Origin: Rhodospirillales bacterium | GTDB lineage: Bacteria; Pseudomonadota; Alphaproteobacteria; ATCC43930; CGMCC-115725 | Direction of reading: 5' to 3' | DNA length: 64,000 nt | Assembly (NCBI GenBank): GCA_028288725.1 | Contig: JAQGIC010000037.1 | Location: 1 to 64,000, forward strand | Part shown: positions 39,299-51,227 of the stretch, piece by piece | Position numbering within the stretch: position 1 is the stretch's first letter | Layout of the letters: every line of letters starts with the position of its first letter | Notes under the pieces: generated by a model | Databases searched by the model: none | What the model was told of the DNA's origin: nothing | Seen by the model: only the letters and a program-made list of their open reading frames with translations | Program-made: the position numbers and the translations under genes

Positions 39299-42200
39299 AT
39301 GATCCGTATCGTCAAGATCGCGCTCCACCGTCCTTACACGTTCGTCGTGATGGCGGTGCTAATCCTCATCTTCGGCACGGTTTCGGCGTTGCGGACGCCG
39401 ACCGACATCTTCCCGAACATCGACATTCCGGTGATCAGCGTCGTCTTCTCCTATAACGGCCTACCGCCGGACGACATGTCGGGGCGAATCGTCTCGTTCT
39501 ATGAACGTGCGCTCAGCCAGACGGTCAACGATATCGAGCATGTCGAATCCCAGTCGATCCCGAACTACGGCGTCGTCAAGATTTTCTTTCAGCCGACCGT
39601 CAACATCAACGCGGCCTTGGCTCAGGTCACCAGTCTGTCCCAGACCGTGTTGAAACAGATGCCGGCCGGTATCACGCCTCCATTGATCCTCAGCTTCAAC
39701 GCATCAAGCGTGCCGGTCCTCCAACTCGCTCTCTCCAGCGAGACGCTCTCCGAGACCAAGCTCTACGATTACGGGACGAGCTTCATCCGGCCGCAGCTGA
39801 CGTCGGTTCCGGGCGCCGCCATCCCTCTGCCCTATGGCGGCAAGGTTCGCCAAGTCCAGGCCGATCTCAACCAGCAGGCGCTGCACAGCTACGGCATTTC
39901 GGCGAACGACGTGGTCGGCGCCCTGTCGCTTCAGAACCTGATCACACCGGTCGGCACCCAAAAGATCGGCAAGCGCGAATACACGGTCAATCTGAACGAC
40001 TCGCCCAAGGAGATCGAGGCCTTCAACAATCTTCCGATCAAGAAGGTCAACGGTACGATCGTCTATATGCGCGACGTCGCCTATGTGCATGACGGCAGTC
40101 CGCCGCAAACCAGCGTCGTCCACGTCAACGGCAAGAGCGCCGTACTGCTGGGCGTCGTGAAATCCGGCTCGGCTTCGACGCTCGATATCATCTCGGGCAT
40201 CAAAAAATTACTGCCCCATGTCGCCGAGGGCCTGCCGGCAAGCCTGCATCTGACCGCCGTCGGCGATCAGTCGGGTTACGTGACCAGCGCCGTGTCCGAC
40301 GTCATCCGCGAGGGCCTTATTGCCGGCGCGTTGACCGCCATGATGATCCTGCTGTTCCTCGGCAGCTGGCGATCGACCTTGATCATCACCGTCTCGATCC
40401 CACTCGCCGTCCTGTCGGCCGTTACAGCTCTTTCCGTGCTGGGCGAGACGATCAACGTCATGACGCTGGGCGGCCTTGCGCTTGCTGTCGGCATTCTGGT
40501 CGACGATGCGACGGTGACGATTGAGAACATCAACCGCCATCTGGAACTGGGCGACGAGCTCGAAACCGCGATCGTGAGCGGCGCGCGTCAGATCATCGTG
40601 CCGGCCACCGTCTCGCTGTTCTGCATCTGCATCGCGTTCCTGCCGATGTTCGGCCTGGGCGGCGTCGCGGGCTATCTGTTCCGTCCGCTCGCGGAAGCGG
40701 TCATCTTCTCCCTGATCGCCTCCTACGCCCTGACTTACACACTGGTGCCGACGATGGCGCATTTTCTCCTGCGCCATCAGGTCCATCAGCCGGCGGGCCG
40801 GAGCCGCAATCCCTTGGTTCGGTTCCAGCAGGGATTCGAACGCCGCTTCGAGCGGGTGCGTGCGGGTTATGAAAGCCTTCTGCAACTGGCTTTGCAGAAC
40901 CGCGGCAAGATGATCGCCGGCGTGCTGGGCGTCAGCCTGCTCTCTCTGGGGCTCACCCCGGTTCTGGGCGAGAATTTCTTCCCTGCCGTCGATGGAGGTC
41001 AGATCAAGCTCCATGTCCGTGCGGCGACCGGAACCCGGATCGAAGAAACCACCAAGCTGTCGGACGAGGTAAGCGCACTGATCCAAAAGGTCATTCCGGC
41101 CGATGAGATCGACGGCGTGGTGGTCAACGCAGGCATCACCGCCAGCGGCATCAACACCGCCTACAACAACTCGGGCACGATCGGCGTGGAAGATGCCGAT
41201 GTCCTGGTCAGCCTCAAACCGAACCATGCGCCGACCGACGGTTACATCAAGACCTTGCGCGAGCAGCTGCCCCTCCGGTTTCCCGGCAACACCTTCTCCT
41301 TCCTGCCGGCCGATATCGTCGGCCAGGTCCTGAATTTCGGCGCGCCCGCCCCAATCGATCTGCAACTCGTCGGGAACGATATCCAGGCGAATCGGAAATA
41401 CGCCGACGACCTTCTGGCGAGAGTCCGTCGCGTTCCCGGCATCGCCGATGCGCGGATCCAGCAGGCCTTCGATCAACCGACCTTGAACGTCAATTTCGAC
41501 CGATCTCTCGGAGACCTGGTCGGTCTCAACGAGCGGGACGCGGCGACGACTCTGCTCGACACGCTTTCAGGTAGCTCGCAGACCGCGCCGACCTATTGGC
41601 TCAACCGCAAGACCGGCGTGTCCTATGCGGTCTCGATCCAGACACCGCCGCGCGACCTCACGAGCATGAGCGGTCTTCAGAACGTGCCGCTGACCGCCGG
41701 CACCAGTGCGGACAGCAGCTCGCAATTGCTGGGCGGGCTGGCGACGATCGATCGGGAGCCCAGCGACGCCATCGTCTCGCACTACAATGTCAGGACCGCC
41801 ATCGATATTTACGCAACGACCCAGGGCCGCGATCTGGGCGCCGTCGCTGCTGACATCCGCCAGATCATGCGGGACACGGCCCACGATCTGCCGCGGGGTG
41901 CCGATCTCGACCTGCGCGGGCAAATCGCGACGATGGCGAGCGCCTACCAGCAGCTGTTTACCGGCCTCGCCTTCGCGATCGTGCTGATCTACCTGCTGAT
42001 CGTGGTTAATTTCCAGTCCTGGCTTGACCCGTTCGTCATCATCATGGCCCTGCCGAGCGCTCTTGCGGGCATCGTCTGGATGCTGTTCACGACCGGCACG
42101 ACGCTGTCCGTTCCGGCCTTGACCGGCGCCATCATGTGTATGGGGGTCGCGACCGCGAACAGCGTGCTGGTGATCAGTTTCGCACGCGAACGGCTTGCCG

Positions 42201-42475
42201 CCGGCGCCGATGCGGTCACAGCGGCGCTCGAGGCGGGTGCCACCCGTTTCCGCCCCGTGCTGATGACGGCCCTGGCGATGATAATCGGCATGCTGCCGAT
42301 GGCGATCGAGCCGGGCCAGAACGCGCCGCTCGGCCGCGCCGTGATCGGGGGCCTGCTGTTCGCGAGCTGTGCGACCCTTCTCTTCGTGCCCGTCCTCTTC
42401 AGCCTTGTCCATTCCCGCGATCGCAAGCCGCCGCAGACGCTGGCGCCCGCCAATGGAGCCTCGACCCATGGCTGA
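39299..42475 (+). CDS. RND efflux transporter permease
   Basis: 'MIRIVKIALHRPYTFVVMAVLILIFGTVSALRTPTDIFPNIDIPVISVVFSYNGLPPDDMSGRI', 'GGLALAVGILVDDATVTIENINRHLE'. Confidence 0.96.
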   Translation: MIRIVKIALHRPYTFVVMAVLILIFGTVSALRTPTDIFPNIDIPVISVVFSYNGLPPDDMSGRIVSFYERALSQTVNDIEHVESQSIPNYGVVKIFFQPTVNINAALAQVTSLSQTVLKQMPAGITPPLILSFNASSVPVLQLALSSETLSETKLYDYGTSFIRPQLTSVPGAAIPLPYGGKVRQVQADLNQQALHSYGISANDVVGALSLQNLITPVGTQKIGKREYTVNLNDSPKEIEAFNNLPIKKVNGTIVYMRDVAYVHDGSPPQTSVVHVNGKSAVLLGVVKSGSASTLDIISGIKKLLPHVAEGLPASLHLTAVGDQSGYVTSAVSDVIREGLIAGALTAMMILLFLGSWRSTLIITVSIPLAVLSAVTALSVLGETINVMTLGGLALAVGILVDDATVTIENINRHLELGDELETAIVSGARQIIVPATVSLFCICIAFLPMFGLGGVAGYLFRPLAEAVIFSLIASYALTYTLVPTMAHFLLRHQVHQPAGRSRNPLVRFQQGFERRFERVRAGYESLLQLALQNRGKMIAGVLGVSLLSLGLTPVLGENFFPAVDGGQIKLHVRAATGTRIEETTKLSDEVSALIQKVIPADEIDGVVVNAGITASGINTAYNNSGTIGVEDADVLVSLKPNHAPTDGYIKTLREQLPLRFPGNTFSFLPADIVGQVLNFGAPAPIDLQLVGNDIQANRKYADDLLARVRRVPGIADARIQQAFDQPTLNVNFDRSLGDLVGLNERDAATTLLDTLSGSSQTAPTYWLNRKTGVSYAVSIQTPPRDLTSMSGLQNVPLTAGTSADSSSQLLGGLATIDREPSDAIVSHYNVRTAIDIYATTQGRDLGAVAADIRQIMRDTAHDLPRGADLDLRGQIATMASAYQQLFTGLAFAIVLIYLLIVVNFQSWLDPFVIIMALPSALAGIVWMLFTTGTTLSVPALTGAIMCMGVATANSVLVISFARERLAAGADAVTAALEAGATRFRPVLMTALAMIIGMLPMAIEPGQNAPLGRAVIGGLLFASCATLLFVPVLFSLVHSRDRKPPQTLAPANGASTHG

Positions 42476-43700
42476 TCTAATTCATCGCCCGCGGGAAGAG
42501 CCCATTTCCGCAAAGATCATCGACACGCGCCAGCCCCACCGCCTTCGAGTGGTGGGCGGACTGGTTATCATCCTCGCCGGGGCGGTCGTCGCTATCGGTC
42601 TCTACGAGCGCGCAGATTCCAAGTCCGCGCTCGTCCGGTGGACCGACCAGCAAGCCGTCCCGACCGTGATGCTTGCCAAGATCGACACGGGCGCCGCCGT
42701 CCGGCCCTTGTCGCTTCCCGGAGCGATCCAGGCCGACAACAGCGCCGCCCTCTATGCTCGTGTCAGCGGCTATCTTCGAAGCTGGAGCTCGGATATCGGC
42801 GCTCACGTCGCGGCCGGCCAAGTTCTGGCGACGATCGACACGCCGGATCTCGACCAGCAGCTGGATCAAGGCAAGGCCGATCTCGCCAGTGCCGAGGCCG
42901 CCGAACAGCTTGCGGACCTGACCGCCAAGCGGTGGCAAACGCTCGTGGCCTCGCAGTCGGTGGCGCAGCAGGCCGTCGACGAGAAGATTGGGGATGCGGT
43001 GGCCAAGAAAGCGGTCGCCGAGGCCGCCCGGGCCAATGTGCGGCGGCTGGAAGCGCTTGCAAGCTTCAAGCAAATCGTGGCGCCGTTTGACGGGGTCATC
43101 ACCGCCCGCAAAACCGACATCGGCGCCCTGATCAATGCGGGCAGCGGCGGCACCACGCAGCAGCTGTTCGAAATCGCGGACCTGCGTAAGGTCCGGATCT
43201 ACGTTCAGGTGCCGCAGGCCTTCACCGCCGACCTTCGCCCGGGGCTGAAGGCGACGTTCGACCTGCCGCAATATCCTGGCCAGCAATTCGACGCGACGCT
43301 GGTCAGCACCTCCCAGGCGGTCGCGCTCAATTCCCGCAGCATGCAGGTCGAACTCCAGGCCGACAACGCCACCGGCAAGCTATCGGCGGGTGCCTATTGC
43401 GACGTGCATTTCCAGGTGCCGAACGATCCGAGCGTCCTGCGTCTGCCGGCGACGGCACTGGTGCCCAACAGCCAAGGGGTCGACGTTGCCGTCGTGGGCG
43501 CCGACGACAAGGTGGCCCTGACCCCGGTCAAACTCGGGCGGGATTTCGGTGAAAACGTCGAGGTGGTCAGCGGATTGCGGGCCACAGACCGCGTCATCGA
43601 CAGCCCGTCCCAAACGATCCGGACCGGCGATCCGGTTCGGATCGTTTCAACGACCGCTTCAAGCGAGACCGAAGGCCCGCCGCAAGGGAAGGGGAGATAG
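42468..43700 (+). CDS. RND periplasmic adaptor (MFP)
   Basis: 'ALYARVSGYLRSWSSDIGAHVAAGQVLATIDTPDLDQQL', 'IVAPFDGVITARKTDIGALINAG'. Confidence 0.95.
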   Translation: MADLIHRPREEPISAKIIDTRQPHRLRVVGGLVIILAGAVVAIGLYERADSKSALVRWTDQQAVPTVMLAKIDTGAAVRPLSLPGAIQADNSAALYARVSGYLRSWSSDIGAHVAAGQVLATIDTPDLDQQLDQGKADLASAEAAEQLADLTAKRWQTLVASQSVAQQAVDEKIGDAVAKKAVAEAARANVRRLEALASFKQIVAPFDGVITARKTDIGALINAGSGGTTQQLFEIADLRKVRIYVQVPQAFTADLRPGLKATFDLPQYPGQQFDATLVSTSQAVALNSRSMQVELQADNATGKLSAGAYCDVHFQVPNDPSVLRLPATALVPNSQGVDVAVVGADDKVALTPVKLGRDFGENVEVVSGLRATDRVIDSPSQTIRTGDPVRIVSTTASSETEGPPQGKGR

Positions 43701-43703
43701 CCC

Positions 43704-44246
43704 ATGTCGCCCCAACGCCTCAGCACCCATCTTCCGAAGAAAGGATCGAACACGATGATACGCCATGCCATTTTGAGCCTTGCGGCTGGGGCGACCACCC
43801 TCGCACTCGTCGGATATGCCAGTTCCCGCGCGGCGACGCCCGTGGACAATTCGCCCGTTTATCGGCCGGTCACGAGCGATCTCATGAACGAGGTCATTCA
43901 GCCACGGCATATCAAGCTATGGCTCGCCGGCAAGGCTGGAAACTGGACCTTCGCGGAATACGAGCGCCACAATCTGCAGGGCGCCTTCAACCGCATGGCC
44001 ATCGCAATCCCCACCTATAAGGGAACGCAAGTGACTGACATGCTTGACGCCTTCGTCAAGCAGCCGTTTGCAGACCTGGACTCGGCGATCAAGGCGAAGG
44101 ACCAAGTCGCGTTCACCAAGGCCTACGGTGCGCTGACCGACGGCTGCAACAGCTGTCATCTGAGCACGGATCACGCCATGGCCGTCATCAAGACGCCGAA
44201 CGCGGCCGCATTCCCGGACCAGGAGTTCGCTCCGCCGAAGCCATAG
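43704..44246 (+). CDS. Exported c-type cytochrome, cytochrome c'-like
   Basis: Signal peptide and a single C-terminal 'CNSCH' heme motif. Confidence 0.75.
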   Translation: MSPQRLSTHLPKKGSNTMIRHAILSLAAGATTLALVGYASSRAATPVDNSPVYRPVTSDLMNEVIQPRHIKLWLAGKAGNWTFAEYERHNLQGAFNRMAIAIPTYKGTQVTDMLDAFVKQPFADLDSAIKAKDQVAFTKAYGALTDGCNSCHLSTDHAMAVIKTPNAAAFPDQEFAPPKP

Positions 44247-44493
44247 GCGCGGGTGGCTCCGAAAACGCGCGGCGAATGGTCGCTCTGAAGAGGGCTTCGC
44301 CCTGCTTGGACCGCCTCGATTGCCGATGGGCGTGGCTGTCCGTCAGGCGGCGCCTTCCAGGCCGGCGATTTCACCCAGGTCGGCGCCGGAGCCAAGCCAG
44401 TTCGATTCCCCTTGAGATGTCGGTGGTATTGTCTATGTGTTCAGCTGAATATGGCGCAACGCGTGCCTTTGACAGGAATTTCGGGAGGGCGCC

Positions 44494-47400
44494 ATGACGG
44501 ACCTAAGCCGCCGCGGCTTCATCAAACTCACCGGTGCCGGGTTGGCGGCATCCAGCCTCGGCGCTCTCGGCTTTGGCTTCACCGGCGAAGCGCTGGCGGC
44601 CTCGGTGCGGCCGTTCAAGCTGACCCATGCGACCGAGACCCGCAACACTTGCACCTATTGTTCCGTCGCCTGCGGCATCCTGATCTACAGCCTGGGCGAC
44701 CGGGCCAAGAACGCGAAGTCCAACATCATCCATATCGAGGGTGATCCGGACCATCCGGTGAATCGGGGGACGCTCTGCCCGAAGGGCTCGGCGCTGCTCG
44801 ACATCGTGCATGCGCCGACCCGGCTGCACTTCCCCAAATACCGCGCCCCCGGCACCAACGAATTCAAGCAGGTCTCGTGGGACTTCGCGCTGACGCGCAT
44901 CGCGACGCTGATGAAGCAGGATCGCGACGCGAACTTCATCGCCAAGAATGACGCCGGGACCACGGTCAACCGTTGGCTCAGCACCGGCATGCTGGCCGCG
45001 TCGGCCGCATCGAACGAAGCCGCCTATCTCACCTGGAAGGTCGCCCGCGCCTTCGGAATGCTGGTCTTCGATAACCAAGCACGTGTCTGACACGGACCGA
45101 CGGTGGCCAGTCTGGCTCCAACATTCGGTCGCGGTGCAATGACCAACACGTGGCAGGACATCAAGAATGCCAACGTGGTCCTGGTCATGGGCGGCAATGC
45201 CGCCGAAGCGCACCCGTGTGGGTTCAAATGGGTCATCGAAGCCAAGATCGAGAACGGCGCCAAGCTGGTCGTCGTCGATCCCCGCTTCACGCGGACCGCT
45301 TCGGTTGCCGACGTCTACGCGCCGATCCGTCCGGGAACCGACATCGCGTTCCTGAGCGGTGTCATCCGCTACCTGCTCGAGAAGGATCGCATCCAGCACG
45401 AGTACGTGCGGGCCTTTACCAATGCCGGCCTGATCGTGAAGGAGGGCTTCGGCTTCGAGGACGGGCTGTTCACCGGCTACAAGGAAGATACCCACAGCTA
45501 CGACCGGTCGAGCTGGGACTACGAGCTCGACGAGAACGGCTTCGCGAAGGCCGACAATACCTGGCAGCATCCGCGTTGCGTGATGAACCTGATGCGCAAG
45601 CACGTCGACCGGTATACGCCGGAGATGGTGTCGCGCATCTGCGGCACGCCGCAGGATAAGTACCTGCAGATCTGCGAGCTGATCGCGAGCACTTCGGCGC
45701 CGGAAAAAGCGCTGACCAGTCTCTTCGCCCTCGGCTGGACGCAGCATTCGGTCGGCGCCCAGAACATCCGCACCATGGCGATGGTCCAGCTGCTGCTGGG
45801 CAACATCGGCGTGGCGGGTGGCGGCATGAATGCGCTGCGCGGCCATTCGAACATCCAGGGCCTCACCGACATCGGCCTGCTGTCGAACGCGATGCCGGGC
45901 TACATGACGCTGGCAACGGACAACGAGCCGAGCTTCGAGACGTACATGAAGACGCGGCTGTTCAAGCCGCTGCTTCCCGGTCAGACGAGCTACTGGCAGA
46001 ATTACCGGAAGTTCTTCGTCAGTTTCCAGAAGGCGCTCTATGGCGGTGCCGCGCGCGCCGACAATGATTGGGCCTACGACTGGCTGCCGAAGGTCGACAA
46101 GGGCCTGTACGACATCATCCGCGCGTTCGATATGATGGCGAACGGCGAGATAAACGGCTACATCTGCCAGGGCTTCAATCCGATGCAGGCGTTCCCGGAC
46201 CGCGGCAAGATCCGCAAGGCACTGGGCAAGCTGAAATTCCTCGTCGTGATGGATCCGCTCGATACCGAGACCTCGCGGTTCTGGGAGGATTTCGGTCCGC
46301 AGAACCCGTCCGACCCGGCCAGCATCCAGACCGAAGTCTTCCAACTGCCGACGACCTGCTTCGCCGAGGAGAACGGCACGCTGGTCAATTCGGCCCGCTG
46401 GCTGCAATGGCACTGGAAGGCGGCCGATGCGCCGGGCGAGGCCCAGACGGACATCTGGATCATGTCCGGGATCTACCATCGGATGCGCGAGATGTACCGC
46501 AAGGACGGCGGTGCGTTTCCCGACCCGATCCTGAACCTTTCGTGGAACTACACGAAGCCTGCCGAACCCGACCCGGAAGAGCTGGCGAAAGAAATGAACG
46601 GCCGGGCGCTGACCGACCTCAAGGACGCGACGGGAGCCGTCACGGTACATGCCGGGCGGTTGCTGGACGGCTTCGCGCAACTGCGCGACGACGGAACGAC
46701 CGCGTCGGGTTGCTGGATCTTCACGGGCAGTTTCACAGAAATGGGCAATCAGATGGCCCGTCGCGACGCGACGGACCCGCGCGAGCAGGGGATCGCGCCG
46801 AACTGGGCCTGGTCCTGGCCCGCCAATCGGCGAATTCTCTATAATCGCGCGAGCGCCGACGTCGCCGGCAAGGCGTGGAACCCGCAGAAGCCGATCATCG
46901 AGTGGAACGGCAGCCTGTGGACCGGCATCGACGTGCCCGACTATGCCCCGACGATCAAGCCGTCCGACTCCATCGGCCCGTTCATCATGAACGCCGAGGG
47001 CATGGGACGCCTGTTCGCCCGCGACCAGATGGCGGAAGGCCCGTTCCCGGAGCATTACGAGCCGTTCGAATCGCCGTCGGAGAACGTGCTGCATCCGAAG
47101 GTGAAATCGAACCCGGCGGCGCGGGTGTTCGCCAGCGACCGGGCGGCTTTCGGCAATGCGACGGACTTCCCTTACGTGGCGACGACTTACCGGTTGACCG
47201 AGCATTTCCACTATTGGACCAAGCACGCGCTGATCAATGCCGTTTTGCAGCCGGAGGAATTCATCGAGATCGGTGAGGTCCTGGCCAAGGAAAAGGGCAT
47301 CGAACAGGGCGGCTGGGTGCGCCTGTCCTCGAAGCGCGGCGTGATCGTCTGCAAGGCCTATGTGACGAAGCGCATCAAGCCGCTGCTCGTGGACGGCAAG

Positions 47401-47568
47401 CCGACCCACGTGATCGGTGTGCCGATCCACTGGGGCTTTACCGGACAGGCGCGCAAGGGGTACGGCGCCAATACGCTGACCCCGTCCGTCGGTGACGCCA
47501 ATACGCAAACGCCCGAGTTCAAGGCGTTCCTGGTCAACATCGAGAAGACCAGCGCCCCTGTGGCCTGA
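44494..47568 (+). CDS. fdnG: Formate dehydrogenase-N type alpha subunit, selenocysteine-containing
   Basis: Tat motif '[13 protein letters not shown]', '[17 protein letters not shown]' Fe-S motif, '[27 protein letters not shown]' with in-frame TGA at 45088-45090. The two track ORFs 44494-45090 and 45103-47568 are one CDS. Confidence 0.96.
45088..45130 (+). promoter_or_regulatory. Bacterial SECIS element at the fdnG Sec codon
   Basis: UGA followed by lower stem GACCGA (45095-45100)/UCGGUC (45125-45130) and apical hairpin GCCA-GUC-UGGC (45106-45116). Confidence 0.88.
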
Positions 47569-47579
47569 AGGAGCCGTCC

Positions 47580-48491
47580 ATGGCAGATCTACAGTCGCAG
47601 GACTACATTCGGCGGTCGGCGTCGACCATGACGCCGCCGTCCATTCGCAATCACGAACAGGAAGTGGCGAAGCTGATCGACGTCAGCCGCTGCATCGGCT
47701 GCAAGGCGTGCCAGTCCGCCTGCATGGAGTGGAACAACCTGCGGCCCGAGATCGGGCATTTCGAGGGATCCTACGACAATCCCCACGATCTGGACCCGAG
47801 CACCTGGACCCTGATGCGCTTCACCGAATGGGAGGACGAAGAGGGCAATCTGGAGTGGCTGATCCGCAAGGACGGCTGCATGCACTGCGAGGACCCGGGG
47901 TGCCTGAAGGCATGCCCGGCGCCCGGCGCGATCGTGCAATATGCCAACGGCATCGTCGACTTCATCAGCGAAAATTGCATCGGCTGCGGCTATTGCGTCA
48001 AAGGCTGTCCGTTCAACATCCCCCGAATCAACCCGGTCGATCACAAATCCTACAAATGCACGCTCTGCTCGGACCGCGTCGGGGTCGGTCTGGAGCCGGC
48101 CTGCGTCAAGGCTTGTCCGACCGGTGCCATCATGTTCGGCTCGAAGTCGGACATGACGGTCTGGGCCGGCGAGCGGATCGAGGAGCTCAAGTCCCGCGGC
48201 TTTTCGAATGCCGGATTGTACGATCCGCCGGGCGTGAGCGGCACCCATGTCATGTATGTCCTGCACCATGCCGACCGGCCCTCGATCTACGCGGGCCTGC
48301 CGGACAGGCCGCAGATCAGCGGCTTCGTCGGTGCGTGGAAGGGCATCCTGAAGCCGGTGGCACTCGCCGGCATCGCGTTCACGGCGGTTGCCGGATTCTT
48401 CCATTGGGTCGTCGCCGGGCCGAACGAGGTGCAGCCGGAGGACGAGGCGGAAGCGCGACACCTGCTGCATAAGGGGGATGATGCGCCATGA
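47580..48491 (+). CDS. fdnH: Formate dehydrogenase beta subunit, 4Fe-4S ferredoxin-type
   Basis: '[15 protein letters not shown]', '[14 protein letters not shown]', '[13 protein letters not shown]', '[25 protein letters not shown]'; C-terminal TM. Confidence 0.95.
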   Translation: MADLQSQDYIRRSASTMTPPSIRNHEQEVAKLIDVSRCIGCKACQSACMEWNNLRPEIGHFEGSYDNPHDLDPSTWTLMRFTEWEDEEGNLEWLIRKDGCMHCEDPGCLKACPAPGAIVQYANGIVDFISENCIGCGYCVKGCPFNIPRINPVDHKSYKCTLCSDRVGVGLEPACVKACPTGAIMFGSKSDMTVWAGERIEELKSRGFSNAGLYDPPGVSGTHVMYVLHHADRPSIYAGLPDRPQISGFVGAWKGILKPVALAGIAFTAVAGFFHWVVAGPNEVQPEDEAEARHLLHKGDDAP

Positions 48492-49177
48492 CCCACCCCA
48501 AGGGAACGCTGACCCGCAATACCACCGCGGCGCGGATCAACCATTGGATCACCGGTGGCTGCTTCGTGTTGCTGGTGCTGTCCGGCCTCTCGATGTTCCA
48601 CCCGATGCTGTTCTTCCTGTCGGAGCTGTTCGGCGGCGGCCAATGGGCCCGGGCGATCCATCCCTGGATCGGCACCGTACTGCTGGTGAGCTACGCCGGC
48701 CTGATCGTGCAGTTCTGGCGCGACAACCTGTGGAGCCGGGACGACATCGCCTGGATGCGCGCCATCCATCGCGTCCTGGTGAACGAAGAGGAAGGCGTTC
48801 CGGAGGTCCCGCGCTTCAATGCCGGCCAAAAGTTCGTGTTCTGGTCGATGGCGCTGCTGGTTCCGGTGCTGTTCCTGACCGGCCTTGCGATCTGGGAAAT
48901 CTATTTCTTCCCCTACACCTCGATCGAGACGCAGCGGATTGCCGTCCTGATCCATTCCCTGGCGGCCATCGCAGCCATTATTGTCTGGATCGTGCATGTC
49001 TATGCGGCGCTCTGGGTCAAAGGTTCGATCCGGGCGATGACCCAGGGCTATGTGACGCCGGGCTGGGCCTGGCGGCACCACCGCAAGTGGCTGCGAAGCC
49101 TCGCCGCAAGCGGCTCCCCCGGACCGAGGCCGCGTAGCGGCGACAATGCGGCGGCGCGTTCGAGGAAAGGCCGATGA
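48488..49177 (+). CDS. fdnI: Formate dehydrogenase gamma subunit, cytochrome b556
   Basis: '[24 protein letters not shown]'; four TM segments. Confidence 0.93.
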   Translation: MTHPKGTLTRNTTAARINHWITGGCFVLLVLSGLSMFHPMLFFLSELFGGGQWARAIHPWIGTVLLVSYAGLIVQFWRDNLWSRDDIAWMRAIHRVLVNEEEGVPEVPRFNAGQKFVFWSMALLVPVLFLTGLAIWEIYFFPYTSIETQRIAVLIHSLAAIAAIIVWIVHVYAALWVKGSIRAMTQGYVTPGWAWRHHRKWLRSLAASGSPGPRPRSGDNAAARSRKGR

Positions 49178-50103
49178 GGCAAGGTGAAGTCGCCTCGAAA
49201 GGGTCGTGGACGGGCAATCCGCTCGGGGGCGTCACGGCGCCCGAAGCGCTGATCCTGCCCGATCCCGCCACGCGCTTCTCCCGAACCGCGGAGCGGCTCG
49301 AAGCCTTGTCGACGGGACATCCGATGGCGGATTGGCTGCGCTTCATGGCACGACTTGCGCAAGCCCAGCATATCGCCGCGACCACGCTCAGGCCCATTGT
49401 CGGACCGGAACCGGCGGCGGTGCAGCAGGCCGTGGACGCGGGCATGCCGCCCCTCGCCGCAGATGGGCATCGCCGGGATCCGGTCTGGCGCGACGGTCTC
49501 GCCGTGCTTCTCGATCGTATGGAGGGCGACGCGATACCCGCTCCCGCGCGAACCATCGTGGCGAAGCTGCGCGAGCTGCATGCCGAAGCTCTGGAAGCCC
49601 TGGCCGACGACTTCCTCCTGGGCGGCGTCGCCCCGGACGATGCCGGTGCCGCCCTCTACGTGGCCGCGGCACTGCAGGTCTATTTCACGCGGCTCGCCGC
49701 GGCTTTGCCGGCCGCCTTCCTGCAGCTGCTTCCGGAGCGCGGCTTGTGTCCGTGCTGCGGTTCGACGCCGGTGTCGGGCGTCGTGACCGCATCGGGTTCG
49801 ACGCCCGGCACGCGCTATCTCTACTGCTCGCTCTGTGCCACGGCGTGGAACCACGTGCGGGCAGTCTGCATCACCTGCGGCCAGTCGCGCTCGCTGTCGC
49901 TCAAGGGCATCGAAAGCGATACCGGGGCGGTCAAGGCCGAAACCTGCGACGATTGCCACACCTATGCCAAGATGCTGTACCAGGCGCAGGATATGAAGGT
50001 GGATCCCTTCGCCGACGATCTGGCGTCCCTGGGCCTGGACATGCTGGTCGCCGAAGCGGGTTGGCTGCGTCACGCGCCCAATCCTCTGCTGCTCATCGGA
50101 TAG
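49174..50103 (+). CDS. fdhE: Formate dehydrogenase accessory protein FdhE
   Basis: '[15 protein letters not shown]', '[20 protein letters not shown]', '[15 protein letters not shown]'. Confidence 0.92.
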   Translation: MRQGEVASKGSWTGNPLGGVTAPEALILPDPATRFSRTAERLEALSTGHPMADWLRFMARLAQAQHIAATTLRPIVGPEPAAVQQAVDAGMPPLAADGHRRDPVWRDGLAVLLDRMEGDAIPAPARTIVAKLRELHAEALEALADDFLLGGVAPDDAGAALYVAAALQVYFTRLAAALPAAFLQLLPERGLCPCCGSTPVSGVVTASGSTPGTRYLYCSLCATAWNHVRAVCITCGQSRSLSLKGIESDTGAVKAETCDDCHTYAKMLYQAQDMKVDPFADDLASLGLDMLVAEAGWLRHAPNPLLLIG

Positions 50104-50162
50104 ACGGGCACAAGAGGATCGGCCCCAGCATTCGATCGATCTTTCGCACAGAGAGTTGTCCC

Positions 50163-51209
50163 ATGTCCTCCTCCCCCGTCCGCCTGACCGATCTCGCCCA
50201 TGGCGGCGGCTGCGGCTGCAAGCTCGCCCCGTCGGTCCTGCAGCAGCTGCTCGCCGACCAGCCGCAGACAGCCGTCTACACGCAGTTGCTGGTCGGGACG
50301 GAAACCGGCGACGACGCCGCGGTCTGGCAGATCGACGACCGGCAGTGCGTCATCGCCACGACCGATTTCTTCATGCCGATGGTCGACGACCCGCGCGATT
50401 TCGGACGGATCGCCGCGGCCAACGCGCTGTCGGACATCTATGCCATGGGCGGAAAGCCGATCATGGCGCTGGCCATCCTGGGCATGCCGCTCGGCAAGCT
50501 GCCGGTGGAGACGGTGCGCGCCATTCTGCAAGGCGGCGCCTCGATCTGCGCCGAAGCCGGCATTCCGGTCGCGGGCGGCCATTCGATCGACACGCCCGAA
50601 CCGATCTACGGCCTCGCGGTGATCGGGCTGTGCAGCCCCGGGGATGTCCGGCGGAATTCCGGCGCCCGTCCCGGCGACGCGCTGATCCTGACCAAGGGCA
50701 TCGGCGTCGGCGTCTATTCCGCGGCCTTCAAGAAGCAGGCCCTGCCGGACGACGCCTATGCCGAAATGATCGGCTCGACCACGCTCCTGAACCGGATCGG
50801 CGCGACGCTGGCGCAGGATGGCGCCGTGCATGGCGTGACGGACGTGACCGGCTTCGGCTTGCTCGGCCACGGCCTGGAAATGGCGCGCGGCGGTGGCGTC
50901 CGTCTCGATATCGGCTACGAGCGGATCCCGTTCCTGATGCAGGCCGAGGCTTTGGCCGAGGCCGGGTACGCCACCGGCGCGTCCGGGCGCAATTGGGCGA
51001 GCTACGGCGATGGGGTTATCCTGCCGCCGGGTCTGCCGGCATGGCAGCGCACGCTCCTCACCGATCCGCAGACCTCGGGCGGCCTGCTCGTCGCCTGTGC
51101 CGCGGAGCGGGCTCCGGCCCTCTGCGCCGAGATCGAGGCTGCGGGCTATCCGCGCGCGCGCATCATCGGCTCGGTCGCGTCAGGAGATCCGGCCGTTCGT
51201 ATCCTGTAA
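50163..51209 (+). CDS. selD: Selenide, water dikinase
   Basis: '[17 protein letters not shown]', '[11 protein letters not shown]', '[20 protein letters not shown]', '[18 protein letters not shown]', '[12 protein letters not shown]'. Confidence 0.96.
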   Translation: MSSSPVRLTDLAHGGGCGCKLAPSVLQQLLADQPQTAVYTQLLVGTETGDDAAVWQIDDRQCVIATTDFFMPMVDDPRDFGRIAAANALSDIYAMGGKPIMALAILGMPLGKLPVETVRAILQGGASICAEAGIPVAGGHSIDTPEPIYGLAVIGLCSPGDVRRNSGARPGDALILTKGIGVGVYSAAFKKQALPDDAYAEMIGSTTLLNRIGATLAQDGAVHGVTDVTGFGLLGHGLEMARGGGVRLDIGYERIPFLMQAEALAEAGYATGASGRNWASYGDGVILPPGLPAWQRTLLTDPQTSGGLLVACAAERAPALCAEIEAAGYPRARIIGSVASGDPAVRIL

Positions 51210-51227
51210 GGCGGCGTTCGAAGGCGA

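Noticed and set aside
44503-47508. 1001-aa minus-strand ORF
   Set aside because: Antisense to fdnG; composition-driven.
45103-47568. Separate 821-aa oxidoreductase gene starting at 45103
   Set aside because: It is the continuation of fdnG after the in-frame Sec codon at 45088.
49206-51209. 667-aa ORF as one gene
   Set aside because: Only the SelD part from 50163 is coding; the upstream part is an alternative frame of fdhE.
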